DNA of 64,000 nt from JANPCX01 sp031431125 (GCA_031431125.1 JANPCX010000061.1:65596-129595), one strand, 5' to 3'. Counted from the stretch's first letter, positions 8,834-18,109 are shown. A program made the numbers and translations. The notes: generated from the sequence alone by a model not told the origin.

Positions 8834-9604
8834 ATGCTCAAAGGAAAAACCGCACTCATCACAGGCTCGACCAGCGGCATTGGTCTGGGCATGGCCCTTT
8901 GTCTGGCGCGTCAAGGTGCCAACGTGGTGCTCAACGGCTTCGGTGATGCACAGGGGCCCCAGGCGGAAGTGGCGGCTTTGGGCGTGAAAGTGGGCTACCA
9001 CGGTGCCGACATGAGCAAGCCCCGCGAGATTGAAGCCATGATGGCTTACGCGCAAACCGAATTCGGTGGTGTAGACGTGCTGGTGAACAACGCCGGCATT
9101 CAGCATGTCGCCCCAGTAGAAACCTTTCCCTCAGAAAAGTGGGACGCGATTTTGGCCATCAACTTGAGTTCCGCTTTTCACACCACCCGTTTGGCCCTGC
9201 CCGGCATGCAAACCAAGGGCTGGGGACGCATCATCAATGTGGCTTCCGCCCATGGTCTGGTGGCCTCCGCACAAAAGTCAGCTTATGTCGCGGCCAAACA
9301 CGGGTTGGTGGGCTTCACCAAATCGGTGGCGCTGGAAACCGCAACCAGTGGCGTCACGGTGAATGCAATTTGCCCAGGCTGGGTGCTGACGCCTTTGGTT
9401 CAAAAGCAGCTGGACGCGCGCGTGCAACAAGAAGGCATCGACATGGCAGAGGCCAAACGCCGTTTGCTGGCGGAAAAACAGCCATCGCTGGCCTTCACGA
9501 CGCCCGAACAACTGGGTGAGCTGGCCGTCTTCCTGTGCTCGGCTGCTGCCGACAACGTTCGCGGCGTGGCCTGGGCGGTGGATGGCGGATGGACGGCGCA
9601 GTAA
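8834..9604 (+). CDS. bdhA: 3-hydroxybutyrate dehydrogenase (SDR)
   Basis: This enzyme interconverts D-3-hydroxybutyrate and acetoacetate with NAD, the entry step for using polyhydroxybutyrate-derived units. The 256-residue classical SDR shows the cofactor motif TGSTSGIGLGMA at the N-terminus, NNAG near residue 86, and the catalytic Tyr151 and Lys155 in SAYVAAKHG. The sequence SGVTVNAICPGWVLTPLV and the C-terminal GVAWAVDGGWTAQ are characteristic of bacterial BdhA. A GGAG ribosome-binding site precedes the ATG. It is divergent from the alpha/beta hydrolase, with 58 bp between the starts. Confidence 0.93.
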   Translation: MLKGKTALITGSTSGIGLGMALCLARQGANVVLNGFGDAQGPQAEVAALGVKVGYHGADMSKPREIEAMMAYAQTEFGGVDVLVNNAGIQHVAPVETFPSEKWDAILAINLSSAFHTTRLALPGMQTKGWGRIINVASAHGLVASAQKSAYVAAKHGLVGFTKSVALETATSGVTVNAICPGWVLTPLVQKQLDARVQQEGIDMAEAKRRLLAEKQPSLAFTTPEQLGELAVFLCSAAADNVRGVAWAVDGGWTAQ

Positions 9605-9658
9605 ATCAAGGCGCCTCTCCCAAGACGGCATACCGCCCAATTCGTTTGAACACGACCC

Positions 9659-10186
9659 ATGGCCAATCACCGCATCTTCGTCAACGCCCTCAGCGCCATG
9701 CTGTTGGCGCTGGTTTCGCTCACCGCAACCGCGCAACCGCAGTCGCCAGACTTTTCACCGAAAGGTCCCCATTGCGATGTGAACACACCACCTTCAACAG
9801 CAGGCGAGCGGATAGACGGCAATCTGTATGCCGCCACGATGGTATTGGTCCACCCCAGAGCCAAAACCTTGCCTGGCAACTTCAATGGATGTCAAACGGT
9901 TTGGGTGGGTGTTTTTGACGACGAAAAATGGCCGCCGCAGTGGCAACTGGTGACGCGCGTGAAGTACAAAAATGGCTGGGTGGATGTGATCGGTTCTTTG
10001 AATACAACGACGGGGCAAACCAGCATTTGTCGCTATGAGTTCTACAAATTAACCGACGGTCCAACCTCAGACTGCCCCGCACTCAAGGAGTTTCCCCTGA
10101 AGTCCATGCGACCCGGTTGCCTGAAGGCGCTTGCCCGTGTTGACAACTCGCCCAACGGTCTGAAAGGCTGCCAAGAAGAGCAATGA
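9659..10186 (+). CDS. exported hypothetical protein
   Basis: Not recognised. The 175 residues start with a signal peptide (about residues 1-25, ending LTATAQ). A compact domain with six Cys follows (at CDV, GCQ, ICRYE, DCP, GCLK and GCQE), suggesting disulfides in the periplasm. The core has WVGVFDDEKWPPQWQLVTRV and a strand-rich middle. It follows bdhA by 54 nt, but no good ribosome-binding site was seen, so cotranscription is uncertain. It converges with the SIMPL gene, 9 nt away. Confidence 0.7.
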   Translation: MANHRIFVNALSAMLLALVSLTATAQPQSPDFSPKGPHCDVNTPPSTAGERIDGNLYAATMVLVHPRAKTLPGNFNGCQTVWVGVFDDEKWPPQWQLVTRVKYKNGWVDVIGSLNTTTGQTSICRYEFYKLTDGPTSDCPALKEFPLKSMRPGCLKALARVDNSPNGLKGCQEEQ

Positions 10187-10195
10187 GGTCGGTGG

Positions 10196-10939
10196 CTACT
10201 TCAACATCTGCACCGACCCACTCACGTTCACCGTCACCGTCGCTTTGCCGGCCTCGACCGGCAGCGACGCTTCGCTGGACGACACCGCCAGGCTGCGCAT
10301 GCGCACTGCGTCTTGCGCCATGAACACCGGCTCATTGACCCCGACGCTCACCTCGCGAACCACATGGCTCGCATAACCAAATTGTTTGGTGACGTCGGCG
10401 GCTTTGGCGCGAAAGCGAGCGATGGCTTGTGCGGTTAACTCGGCCTCCGTCTTCTCTCGCAACTCGCGCGAAATGCTGGTGTTCACCCGGCCCACCGTCA
10501 AGCTGGTGATGCGCCCGGCCAGTTGGCCAATTCCCGCCATGTCGCGGCCTTCGATCAGCAGCTCTGCGCTGCCCAGCCAGCCGCTGACTTTGCCATCCTT
10601 GCTGTAACGCGGCCACAGCGAAAAATTGCCGGTTTGCACATCCAACTGGCCCGGCTTGGCCACCTTTTTCGCTTCTTGCAAGGCCGCATCGAGCGCTTGT
10701 TTCAACCCTGCTTGCACTGCGGCCGCGTCGGCGCCTTCACGTGTGGTGGTCATGGCGATAGAGAGCACGTCTTTGGCCACCTCCACATTGGCACTGGCCT
10801 GCAAATTGACCACCCCTTGCGTCGCGGCAGCACCAACATTGTTTTGCGCCAACACCGCCGACGAACCCAAGAAAAGCACCGCGACCAGGCCCAACGCGCA
10901 GAACCGGCCAGCGCAAAAGAACGAAACCATGGGATTCAT
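10196..10939 (-). CDS. SIMPL-domain (DUF541) periplasmic protein
   Basis: The 247-residue protein has a signal peptide (GLVAVLFLGSSAVLAQ) followed by a SIMPL/DUF541 domain. Visible family features are VNLQASANVEVAKDVLSIAM near the start of the mature part, the repeated Ala/Gln-rich helix (LKQALDAALQEAKKVAK) and NFSLWPRYSKDG. Members such as E. coli YggE are linked to oxidative-stress tolerance. The start at 10939 is chosen because GGAGGCAAG sits directly upstream; the longer open frame lacks support. It is divergent from the OmpR-like gene. Confidence 0.88.
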   Translation of the reverse strand: MNPMVSFFCAGRFCALGLVAVLFLGSSAVLAQNNVGAAATQGVVNLQASANVEVAKDVLSIAMTTTREGADAAAVQAGLKQALDAALQEAKKVAKPGQLDVQTGNFSLWPRYSKDGKVSGWLGSAELLIEGRDMAGIGQLAGRITSLTVGRVNTSISRELREKTEAELTAQAIARFRAKAADVTKQFGYASHVVREVSVGVNEPVFMAQDAVRMRSLAVSSSEASLPVEAGKATVTVNVSGSVQMLK

Positions 10940-11033
10940 CTTGCCTCCAATCTTGCGGCACGGACCGCGAAAAGACCGAGCTTGCCACACTGGATAAACC
11001 ACTTCGGGGAACAAGCGCCACAATCGAAAGAAG

Positions 11034-11096
11034 TGTAACAAGCGGTCAAATGCGGCAAAAATGCACGCAAAAGCTGCGCAAAATGCGGTTGTTACA
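11034..11096. promoter_or_regulatory. inverted repeat upstream of the OmpR-like regulator
   Basis: TGTAACAAGCGG at 11034-11045 is matched in inverse orientation by GCGGTTGTTACA at 11085-11096 (10 of 12 positions). Between them are A-rich repeats with recurring GCRVAAAA-like units. The block ends 16 nt before the regulator's ATG and lies in the gap shared with the SIMPL gene. GTAACA-type half-sites resemble those bound by OmpR-family proteins, so autoregulation is a reasonable guess, not shown. Confidence 0.4.
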
Positions 11097-11112
11097 AATC
11101 AGGGAAACCCAT

Positions 11113-11847
11113 ATGACCAACAACACCCCCTCTCGCTCCGACCGCATTGCGGTGGTGGACGACGATGCCCGCATCCGTGAGCTGCTGCGCCGCTACCTCA
11201 CCCAAGAAGGATTTGAAGTCCTGCTGGCCGAAGACTCGAAGGCTTTGAACCGCGTGCTGACACGCGAAACCGTCGACCTGATCGTGCTGGACTTGATGCT
11301 GCCCGGCGAAGACGGGCTGTCGATTTGCCGTCGCTTGCGCGCCGCCAACGACACCACGCCCATCATCATGCTCACGGCCAAGGTGGAAGACGTGGACCGC
11401 ATCGTGGGCCTGGAAGTCGGTGCTGACGACTACCTGCCCAAGCCTTTCAACCCGCGCGAGTTGCTGGCCCGCATTCATGCCGTGCTGCGCCGCAGACCGT
11501 CGCTGGAAGCGCCGGGTGCACCCGCCAAAGAAGCCCAAACGGTGACCTTCGGCCCTTTTGAATTTGACCTCGCCTTGCGCCGCCTGTCGCGCGAAGGCGA
11601 GCAGATGTCGCTCACCACAGGCGAGTACTCCATGCTCAAGGCCCTGGTGCGCCACCCGCGACAGCCGCTGTCCCGCGACAAGCTGGCCCAACTGGCACGC
11701 GGCCGCGACTTCGAGCCTTTTGACCGCAGCTTGGATGTGCAAATCTCGCGTCTGCGCAAAATGATCGAACCCGATCCTGCACAGCCACGCTACATCCAAA
11801 CCGTGTGGGGTGTGGGCTATGTGTTTGTGCCGGATGGTGCGGCCTGA
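11113..11847 (+). CDS. ompR: OmpR-family response regulator
   Basis: This is the DNA-binding half of an OmpR/EnvZ-type two-component system. The 244-residue protein has a receiver domain (acidic VVDDDARIRELL, phospho-acceptor Asp in LIVLDLMLPGEDGL, Lys in LPKPFNPRELLARI). A winged-helix output domain follows (LTTGEYSMLKALVRHPRQPL, DVQISRLRKMIEPDP, YIQTVWGVGYVFVPDG). The ATG at 11113, preceded by AGGGAAA, gives the family's usual N-terminus; an upstream in-frame start would overlap the putative operator. The kinase gene follows, but a hairpin lies between the two. Confidence 0.93.
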   Translation: MTNNTPSRSDRIAVVDDDARIRELLRRYLTQEGFEVLLAEDSKALNRVLTRETVDLIVLDLMLPGEDGLSICRRLRAANDTTPIIMLTAKVEDVDRIVGLEVGADDYLPKPFNPRELLARIHAVLRRRPSLEAPGAPAKEAQTVTFGPFEFDLALRRLSREGEQMSLTTGEYSMLKALVRHPRQPLSRDKLAQLARGRDFEPFDRSLDVQISRLRKMIEPDPAQPRYIQTVWGVGYVFVPDGAA

Positions 11848-11876
11848 GCGTCTCTTCGAGCGTTTGCTATCCACCA

Positions 11877-11905
11877 CAACGGCCCCTTTTCGGGGCCGTT
11901 GTTCT
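11877..11905 (+). terminator. hairpin between response regulator and kinase genes
   Basis: A perfect 10-bp stem (CAACGGCCCC at 11877-11886, GGGGCCGTTG at 11892-11901) closes a 5-nt loop. The following TTCTTG is a weak U-tract. It may reduce read-through from the regulator to the kinase, or only stabilise the mRNA end. Confidence 0.55.
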
Positions 11906-11959
11906 TGTGGATTGAAAAAGCTCATGTAGATTCGGCGACCTACCCCCACACAACCCTTC

Positions 11960-13288
11960 ATGGCACGCAAACAAGTCGCGCTCAGTCTCTTCTGGCGCAC
12001 ATTTTTCTTTCTGGCAGTTTTGCTGGCCGGTGGCGTGTTCGCCTGGGTGCAAACCTTTCGGTATTTGGAACTTGAACCCAACGCAGTTCAGGCGGCGCAG
12101 CGCATTGCCGCCTTGGTGAACTTGTCACGCGATGCCTTACGCAGTGTGGATGGCATCAACCGCGTAACCTTGGTCAAGAGCATGTCCAAACCGGAGTCGG
12201 TCAAGCTCACGCCGCGCGAGCCCAAAGACAAATGGACGCCCTATGAAACCGACCGTTTCACGCGCCTCATCGCGCAAGCCCTGCGCGGCGAGTTGGGGGC
12301 GGACACCATCGTCGCCGGTGAAGTCAACGGCGTTCCAGGCTTGTGGGTGGGCTTTGCCATTGAACGTGATGGTTACTGGATTCAAGCCGACACGAACCGG
12401 CCCGTCACCATGGCCTGGAGCACCTTTGGCATTTGGGGCGGCATTGCGCTGCTGGCCACGGTGCTCGGGTCGGCCGCGATTGCACGATTGATCAACCGGC
12501 CGCTGCGTGAACTCTCCTTTGCCGCCAGCCGCATCCGCGAAGGTGAATTCGATTCGCGCCTTGATGAGAACACCATGACCAGCGAGATCCGCCAGGTCAA
12601 TATGGGCTTCAACCGCATGGCGCGTGAGCTCGCCAAAGTGGAAGAAGAACGCGCCGTGATGCTGGCCGGCATCTCACACGACCTGCGAACGCCCTTGGCC
12701 CGCCTGCGCCTGGAAGCCGAGATGAGCGTGCAAGACGAAGAGGCCAAAAGCAATATGGCGCTGGACATCGACCAGCTCGACGCCATCATCGATAAATTCA
12801 TGGACTACGCACGGCCCGGCGACGTGGTACTCAGCCCCGTGCATTTGTCCAGCGTCGTTGACCGCGAGATGGCCCCCTTTCGGGACCCCTCGCAAATTCG
12901 CATCACCTCACGCGTGGCGATTGACACCAAGGTCATGGCCGACGATGTTGAACTCGGCCGCGTGCTGCAAAACCTTTTTGAAAACGCGCGGCGTTATGGC
13001 CGCTCCAACGACACCGGCATCGCCCGGGTGTCGGTCACCTATGCCCGCACCGGCCCGTGGGTGGTGATCAATGTACGCGACCACGGCCAGGGCGTGGACC
13101 CAGCCAAACTCAAACAACTCACCACACCCTTCTTCCGTGGTGACGCCGCCCGCACCGCTGCGACGGGTGCGGGGTTGGGGCTGGCCATTGTCGAAAAAGC
13201 CGTGCAACGCATGGGCGGTCAGTTTGAGGTAGACAACGCCGTGGACGGTGGTTTGGTGGCGCACATTCGCTTGAAAAAAGCGCCTTAA
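11960..13288 (+). CDS. envZ: EnvZ-like sensor histidine kinase
   Basis: This inner-membrane kinase is the partner of the OmpR-like regulator. The 442 residues hold a first membrane span (near 10-30), a periplasmic sensor of about 120 residues, a second span (near 154-174) and a HAMP region (INRPLRELSFAASRIREGEF). The phospho-acceptor helix is AGISHDLRTPLARLRLE (His240), followed by an ATPase domain with N, G1 and G2 boxes (LQNLFENARRYG, VRDHGQGVDPAKL, GAGLGLAIVEKA). The family normally responds to osmolarity or envelope state; the signal here is unknown. It converges with ispF. Confidence 0.92.
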   Translation: MARKQVALSLFWRTFFFLAVLLAGGVFAWVQTFRYLELEPNAVQAAQRIAALVNLSRDALRSVDGINRVTLVKSMSKPESVKLTPREPKDKWTPYETDRFTRLIAQALRGELGADTIVAGEVNGVPGLWVGFAIERDGYWIQADTNRPVTMAWSTFGIWGGIALLATVLGSAAIARLINRPLRELSFAASRIREGEFDSRLDENTMTSEIRQVNMGFNRMARELAKVEEERAVMLAGISHDLRTPLARLRLEAEMSVQDEEAKSNMALDIDQLDAIIDKFMDYARPGDVVLSPVHLSSVVDREMAPFRDPSQIRITSRVAIDTKVMADDVELGRVLQNLFENARRYGRSNDTGIARVSVTYARTGPWVVINVRDHGQGVDPAKLKQLTTPFFRGDAARTAATGAGLGLAIVEKAVQRMGGQFEVDNAVDGGLVAHIRLKKAP

Positions 13289-13304
13289 AAACGCGAGAGG
13301 CGTT

Positions 13305-13808
13305 CTACCGCCGGCCCACGAGCAAACACACGGCCCGCGCCTCCATCGCCTTGCCCTCACCCACAGGCCCCATCTTCTCGGCGGTTTTGGCTTTCACATT
13401 GACTTGATTCAAAGCCAACCCCAGAGCGGACGACAAACGTTGGCGCATGGTGCCGATATGGGGAGCCAGCTTGGGCGCTTGCGCCACCACGGTGCTGTCA
13501 ATGTTGTTGATCTCCCAGCCCTCGGCGCGCACACGGCGGGCCGCCTCGGCCAGCAGGGCCAAGGAGTCCGAGCCTTTGAAGCGCTCGTCGGTGTCGGGAA
13601 AGTGGTGGCCGATGTCGCCCAGGGCCGCGGCGCCAAAGAGCGCATCCGTGATGGCATGGCACAGCGCGTCCGCATCAGAGTGGCCTTGCAGACCGTGGGT
13701 ATGGGGAATTTGCACGCCGCCCAGGATCAAGGGGCGACCCGCGACCAAGGCGTGAATGTCCCAACCTTCGCCGATGCGCAAACTGGGGAGTAGGCTGGGT
13801 TTGTTCAT
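13305..13808 (-). CDS. ispF: 2-C-methyl-D-erythritol 2,4-cyclodiphosphate synthase
   Basis: This enzyme makes the cyclic diphosphate in the fifth step of the MEP isoprenoid pathway. The 167-residue protein has the zinc/substrate motif GWDIHALVAGRPLILGGV and then GLQGHSDADALCHAITDAL. GDIGHHFPDTD and the C-terminal ATTAEKMG-like segment (KAKTAEKMGPVGEGKAMEA) are also present. Length is normal. It overlaps ispD by 4 nt, so the two consecutive-pathway genes are coupled. Confidence 0.96.
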   Translation of the reverse strand: MNKPSLLPSLRIGEGWDIHALVAGRPLILGGVQIPHTHGLQGHSDADALCHAITDALFGAAALGDIGHHFPDTDERFKGSDSLALLAEAARRVRAEGWEINNIDSTVVAQAPKLAPHIGTMRQRLSSALGLALNQVNVKAKTAEKMGPVGEGKAMEARAVCLLVGRR

Positions 13809-14497
13809 GTTCGTGTGCGCAACAAACGCGCCGCCAATTCAAAGTCGGCAGGATAGGTCAGTTTGAAGTTTTCCAAACTGCAGGCGACCAGCAGCGGTTG
13901 ATGGCCCAGCGCTTCGACTGCGCTGGCTTCATCGGTGACTTCAGGGCCGGCGTGTTTCAAAGCTTGCTCTAGCAACTTCAAGCGGAACATTTGTGGTGTT
14001 TGTGCCAGCCACTTATGACGGCGGTCCAGTGTGGACAGGGAGCGGCCGGCGTGCTCGGCCTTGAGCGTATCGGCCAAAGGCAAGGCCAAGAGCCCACCAA
14101 CTGCATCGAGCAAACAGGCGTCGATCAAGGCATTGATCCAAGCGGGCCGCACCAAACAGCGCGCAGCGTCGTGAACCAATACCCAGTCATCATCAGCAGC
14201 ACCCTGATCGCGCAATGCGGCCAGACCATGGAGCACAGTTTGGGCGCGGGTCTCGCCACCGCAGCGAGCCAACCAACCGCGGAATTGCGGCAGCTCCGAT
14301 TCAAAACGGGCGTCCTGCGGGTGCAGCACCACCAAGGTTTGGCTGATCCTGTCAACGCCGGCAAGCGCGCGCAGCGTGTGTCCCACCACGTTCGACTCAA
14401 GCAGCGGCTCGTATTGCTTCGGGCCTGGTGTTCCCGCACGTTGGCCGCTGCCTGCGCAAGGCACCAAGGCAAACAAACGTGCAGACGGATGGGTCAT
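13805..14497 (-). CDS. ispD: 2-C-methyl-D-erythritol 4-phosphate cytidylyltransferase
   Basis: This enzyme transfers CMP from CTP to methylerythritol phosphate in the MEP pathway. The nucleotide-binding signature CAGSGQRAG is near the N-terminus and is followed by PKQYEPLLESNVVGHTL. VHDAARCLVRPAWI and TDEASAVEALGHQPLLV are further family motifs. The ATG at 14497 (230 residues) has AGGA upstream and matches the usual N-terminus; a TTG at 14515 would add six residues. Confidence 0.95.
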   Translation of the reverse strand: MTHPSARLFALVPCAGSGQRAGTPGPKQYEPLLESNVVGHTLRALAGVDRISQTLVVLHPQDARFESELPQFRGWLARCGGETRAQTVLHGLAALRDQGAADDDWVLVHDAARCLVRPAWINALIDACLLDAVGGLLALPLADTLKAEHAGRSLSTLDRRHKWLAQTPQMFRLKLLEQALKHAGPEVTDEASAVEALGHQPLLVACSLENFKLTYPADFELAARLLRTRT

Positions 14498-14543
14498 GGG
14501 GTCCTGTATCTGCAACGAAGCAGCGCAACAAAGAGGCGAATTC

Positions 14544-14590
14544 TATAATTCCCACTCGTTAACGCCCCGCAGGACACGCCTGTCGGGGCG
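14544..14590 (+). promoter_or_regulatory. putative mfd promoter and leader hairpin
   Basis: A consensus -10 hexamer TATAAT lies at 14544-14549; no convincing -35 is visible at the expected distance. From about 13 nt further on the leader folds into CGCCCCG/CGGGGCG (14563-14569, 14584-14590) with an inner CAGG/CCTG stem. The stem has no long T-run after it, so it is more likely a leader structure than a strong terminator. Confidence 0.45.
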
Positions 14591-14641
14591 CTTTGCTTGT
14601 GTGGCGCTTTTTTTACCTGCCCTGCCCTGTTCACCAGTCCC

Positions 14642-17600
14642 ATGCACCTGCACGTCATTCCCCCCGCGATCGCCCCCGGTAAACGTTACACCCTGCCCAG
14701 TCCCGCGGGCTCCGCTGATGCCGTGCTGCTGGCCGCCCAGGCCCAAAAACTCAAGGCACAAGGACAGCTCTTCGCGATCATCACGAGTGAGCCCGCAGAC
14801 ACCCAGCGCCTGGAGCTGGAGATGGCCTTCTTCGCGCCTGGTTTGCGTGTGGCCGTGTTCCCCGACTGGGAAACCCTGCCCTACGACACCTTCTCGCCCC
14901 ACCAAGACCTGATCTCCGAGCGCCTGGCCACCTTGTGGCGCATCTTGCAAAAGGAAGTGGACGTGGTGCTGATGCCTGCCTCCACTGCCTTGGTGCGCTT
15001 GGCCCCGCCGAGTTTTCTGGCCGCCACCACCTTCCACTTCAAACAAAAACAAAAACTCAACGAGGCGGCACTCAAAGCCCAGCTGACCTTGGGTGGCTAC
15101 AACCACGTGAGCCAAGTGGTGTCTCCGGGCGAGTACGCGGTGCGCGGTGGTTTGATCGACCTCTTCCCCATGGGCTCGCCCGTGCCCTATCGCGTCGACT
15201 TGTTTGGCGACGAAGTCGACTCCATCCGCACCTTCGACCCCGACAGCCAGCGCAGCCTCTACCCCGTTCCGGAAGTGCGCCTCTTGCCCGGCCGCGAGTT
15301 CCCCATGGACGAAGGCGCACGCACCGCGGCCCGCGCCCGCTGGCGCGAACAACTGGAGGGTGACCCGACCAAGGTTCGCCTGTACAAAGACTTGAGCGCC
15401 GGCATTGCCACTGCGGGCATCGAGTACTACCTGCCGCTCTTCTTCGACGACACCGCCACCATCTTTGATTACCTGGGGCCCCAAGCGGGTTTGGCCCTGC
15501 AAGGCGAAGTGGATGACGCCTTGCAGCGTTTTTGGGTGGACACCCGCGAGCGCTACCGCTTCTTGCAGCATGACCGCGAGCGGCCAGTACTGCCACCGGA
15601 AAAAATCTTCCTCAAAGCCGAAGAGTTTTTTGCACTGGTGGGGAACCACGCCACCTTGTCGCTGCGGGGGGCGGTGCCTGCCCCGGATGAAGCCAGCCAT
15701 TGGGCACGCGCACTGCCCGATTTGAGCGTAGACCGCGGCGCCCCCGAACCACTCAAAAAACTGCAAGACCATTTGGCCGCCACCAAACACCGCGTGCTCA
15801 TCATGGCCGAGAGCGCCGGCCGCCGCGAAAGCCTGCTGGAGTTGCTGCGCGACAACCGCATCGACCTGCCGAGCGTGGCGACGTTGGAAGAATTCAACGC
15901 TGGCCATGAACGCCACGCGATTGCGGTGGCCCCCCTGGCCCAAGGTTTTGCCTGGTTCGACGAAGAATCCGCCACGGCCATCGAGTTCATCACCGAGACC
16001 GAACTTTTCTCCACCGCCCCCACCGCCCGCCGCCGCCGCAAACAAGAACAAGCCAGCGACGTCAACGCCCTGATCAAAGACCTGGCCGAGCTCAAAGTCG
16101 GCGACCCGGTGGTGCATGTGAACCACGGCATCGGCCGCTACGTGGGCTTGCGCCACATTGACTTGGGCGACGGCGACAGCGAGTTCCTGCACCTGGAGTA
16201 CGCCGACCAAGCCACGCTTTATGTGCCGGTAGCGCAATTGCACCTCATCAGCCGCTACACCGGCGTGAGTAGCGACGAAGCACCACTACACCGCCTGGGC
16301 TCAGGCCAATGGGAAAAAGCCAAACGCAAAGCCGCCGAACAGGTGCGCGACACCGCCGCCGAGCTGCTCAACCTCTACGCCCGCCGCGCTTTGCGTGAAG
16401 GTTATGCCTTCCGCTTCTCGCCGCACGACTACGAAGCCTTTGCCGCGAGCTTTGGGTTTGAAGAAACACCGGATCAAAAAGCCGCCATCCACGCCGTCAT
16501 TCAAGACATGATCTCGCCCAAACCCATGGACCGCCTGGTCTGCGGCGATGTGGGTTTTGGCAAAACCGAAGTCGCCCTGCGTGCAGCCTTCGTCGCCGTG
16601 ACCGGTGGCAAACAAGTGGCCATCCTCGCACCGACAACGCTCTTGGCCGAGCAGCACTACCAAAACATCGCCGACCGTTTTGGCAAGTGGCCCATCAAGG
16701 TGGCCGAGATGTCACGCTTTCGTTCGCCCAAAGAAATCAAACAAGCGCTCGATGGCCTGGCAGACGGCACCATCGACATCGTGGTGGGCACCCACAAATT
16801 GCTGAGTCAAAACACCAAGTTCAAACGGCTGGGCCTCTTGGTCATCGACGAAGAACACCGCTTCGGCGTGCGCCACAAAGAAGCCATGAAAGCCCTGCGC
16901 GCCGAAGTAGACGTGCTCACCCTCACCGCCACGCCCATTCCCCGAACGCTCGGCATGGCGCTGGAAGGCCTGCGTGATTTGAGCGTGATCGCCACCGCGC
17001 CGCAGCGCCGCCTGGCCATCAAAACCTTTGTGCGCTCGGAGGGCAACGGCGTGATCCGCGAAGCCGTGCTGCGTGAATTGAAACGCGGTGGCCAGGTTTA
17101 TTTCTTGCACAACGAGGTGGAGACGATAGAAAACCGCCGCATGAAGTTGCAAGAACTCATTCCCGAAGCGCGCATCGCCGTGGCCCACGGCCAAATGCCC
17201 GAGCGCCAGTTGGAGGCCGTGATGCGCGACTTCGTGGCCCAGCGCCACAACCTGCTGCTGTGCTCCACCATCATCGAAACCGGCATTGACGTGCCCAGCG
17301 CCAACACCATCATCATGAGCCGCGCCGACAAATTCGGCCTGGCGCAGTTGCACCAATTGCGCGGCCGCGTCGGTCGCAGCCACCACCAGGCCTATGCCTA
17401 TTTGCTGGTGCCCGATGTGGAAGGCCTGACCAAACAAGCCACCCAGCGCCTCGATGCCATCCAGGCCATGGAAGAACTCGGCTCAGGCTTTTACCTCGCG
17501 ATGCACGACTTAGAGATTCGCGGCGCCGGCGAGGTGCTGGGCGAGAACCAAAGCGGCAACATGATGGAAGTGGGTTTTCAGCTGTACAACGACATGCTGT

Positions 17601-18109
17601 CTGAAGCCGTGCGTTCGCTCAAAGCCGGCAAAGAACCCGATCTGCTCAGCTCCTTGAGCGTCACCACCGAAATCAACCTGCACGCCCCCGCCCTGCTGCC
17701 CGACAGCTACTGCGGCGATGTGCATGCGCGGCTCAGCCTTTACAAGCGCCTGGCCAGCGCAGACAAAGCCGACCAGATCGACGCCTTGCTGGAAGAGATC
17801 ACCGACCGTTTCGGCAAACTGCCGCCCGCAGGCCAAACCTTGTTTGATGTGCACCGCCTGCGTGTGCTGGCCAAACCTTATGGCGTGGTCAAAATCGACG
17901 CGGCGCCCGCCTTGATGGTGCTCAGCTTCAAACCCCATGCACCGATTGACGCCATGAAAATCATTGACCTGGTGCAAAAAAACCGCCACATCAAACTCGC
18001 TGGCAACGACAAACTGCGCATCGAACGCGAAACCAAAGCACCCCAAGACCGCGCCCAAATGATCCGCGAGGTGCTGCGGGCGCTGGGCCCGATCAAGGCC
18101 GAGGTTTGA
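14642..18109 (+). CDS. mfd: transcription-repair coupling factor Mfd
   Basis: Mfd displaces RNA polymerase stalled at DNA lesions and recruits UvrA. The 1,155-residue protein is full length. It has an N-terminal UvrB-like module (about residues 1-330), an RNA-polymerase-interaction domain near 476 (KVGDPVVHVNHGIGRYVG) and a RecG-like translocase. In the translocase, Walker A is GDVGFGKTEVALRAA near 634, the DEEH box VIDEEHRFGVRHKE near 735, and further motifs are LTATPIPRTL and GRVGRSHHQAYAYLL. A C-terminal TRCF domain begins near 1000. The ATG at 14642 is chosen since the upstream open frame would extend into the leader. Genes on both sides are housekeeping. Confidence 0.97.
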   Translation: MHLHVIPPAIAPGKRYTLPSPAGSADAVLLAAQAQKLKAQGQLFAIITSEPADTQRLELEMAFFAPGLRVAVFPDWETLPYDTFSPHQDLISERLATLWRILQKEVDVVLMPASTALVRLAPPSFLAATTFHFKQKQKLNEAALKAQLTLGGYNHVSQVVSPGEYAVRGGLIDLFPMGSPVPYRVDLFGDEVDSIRTFDPDSQRSLYPVPEVRLLPGREFPMDEGARTAARARWREQLEGDPTKVRLYKDLSAGIATAGIEYYLPLFFDDTATIFDYLGPQAGLALQGEVDDALQRFWVDTRERYRFLQHDRERPVLPPEKIFLKAEEFFALVGNHATLSLRGAVPAPDEASHWARALPDLSVDRGAPEPLKKLQDHLAATKHRVLIMAESAGRRESLLELLRDNRIDLPSVATLEEFNAGHERHAIAVAPLAQGFAWFDEESATAIEFITETELFSTAPTARRRRKQEQASDVNALIKDLAELKVGDPVVHVNHGIGRYVGLRHIDLGDGDSEFLHLEYADQATLYVPVAQLHLISRYTGVSSDEAPLHRLGSGQWEKAKRKAAEQVRDTAAELLNLYARRALREGYAFRFSPHDYEAFAASFGFEETPDQKAAIHAVIQDMISPKPMDRLVCGDVGFGKTEVALRAAFVAVTGGKQVAILAPTTLLAEQHYQNIADRFGKWPIKVAEMSRFRSPKEIKQALDGLADGTIDIVVGTHKLLSQNTKFKRLGLLVIDEEHRFGVRHKEAMKALRAEVDVLTLTATPIPRTLGMALEGLRDLSVIATAPQRRLAIKTFVRSEGNGVIREAVLRELKRGGQVYFLHNEVETIENRRMKLQELIPEARIAVAHGQMPERQLEAVMRDFVAQRHNLLLCSTIIETGIDVPSANTIIMSRADKFGLAQLHQLRGRVGRSHHQAYAYLLVPDVEGLTKQATQRLDAIQAMEELGSGFYLAMHDLEIRGAGEVLGENQSGNMMEVGFQLYNDMLSEAVRSLKAGKEPDLLSSLSVTTEINLHAPALLPDSYCGDVHARLSLYKRLASADKADQIDALLEEITDRFGKLPPAGQTLFDVHRLRVLAKPYGVVKIDAAPALMVLSFKPHAPIDAMKIIDLVQKNRHIKLAGNDKLRIERETKAPQDRAQMIREVLRALGPIKAEV

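Noticed and set aside
14543..16243. 566-codon open frame antisense to mfd
   Set aside because: Mfd is unambiguous and full length; this frame is Gly/Val/His-rich and lacks domain signals.
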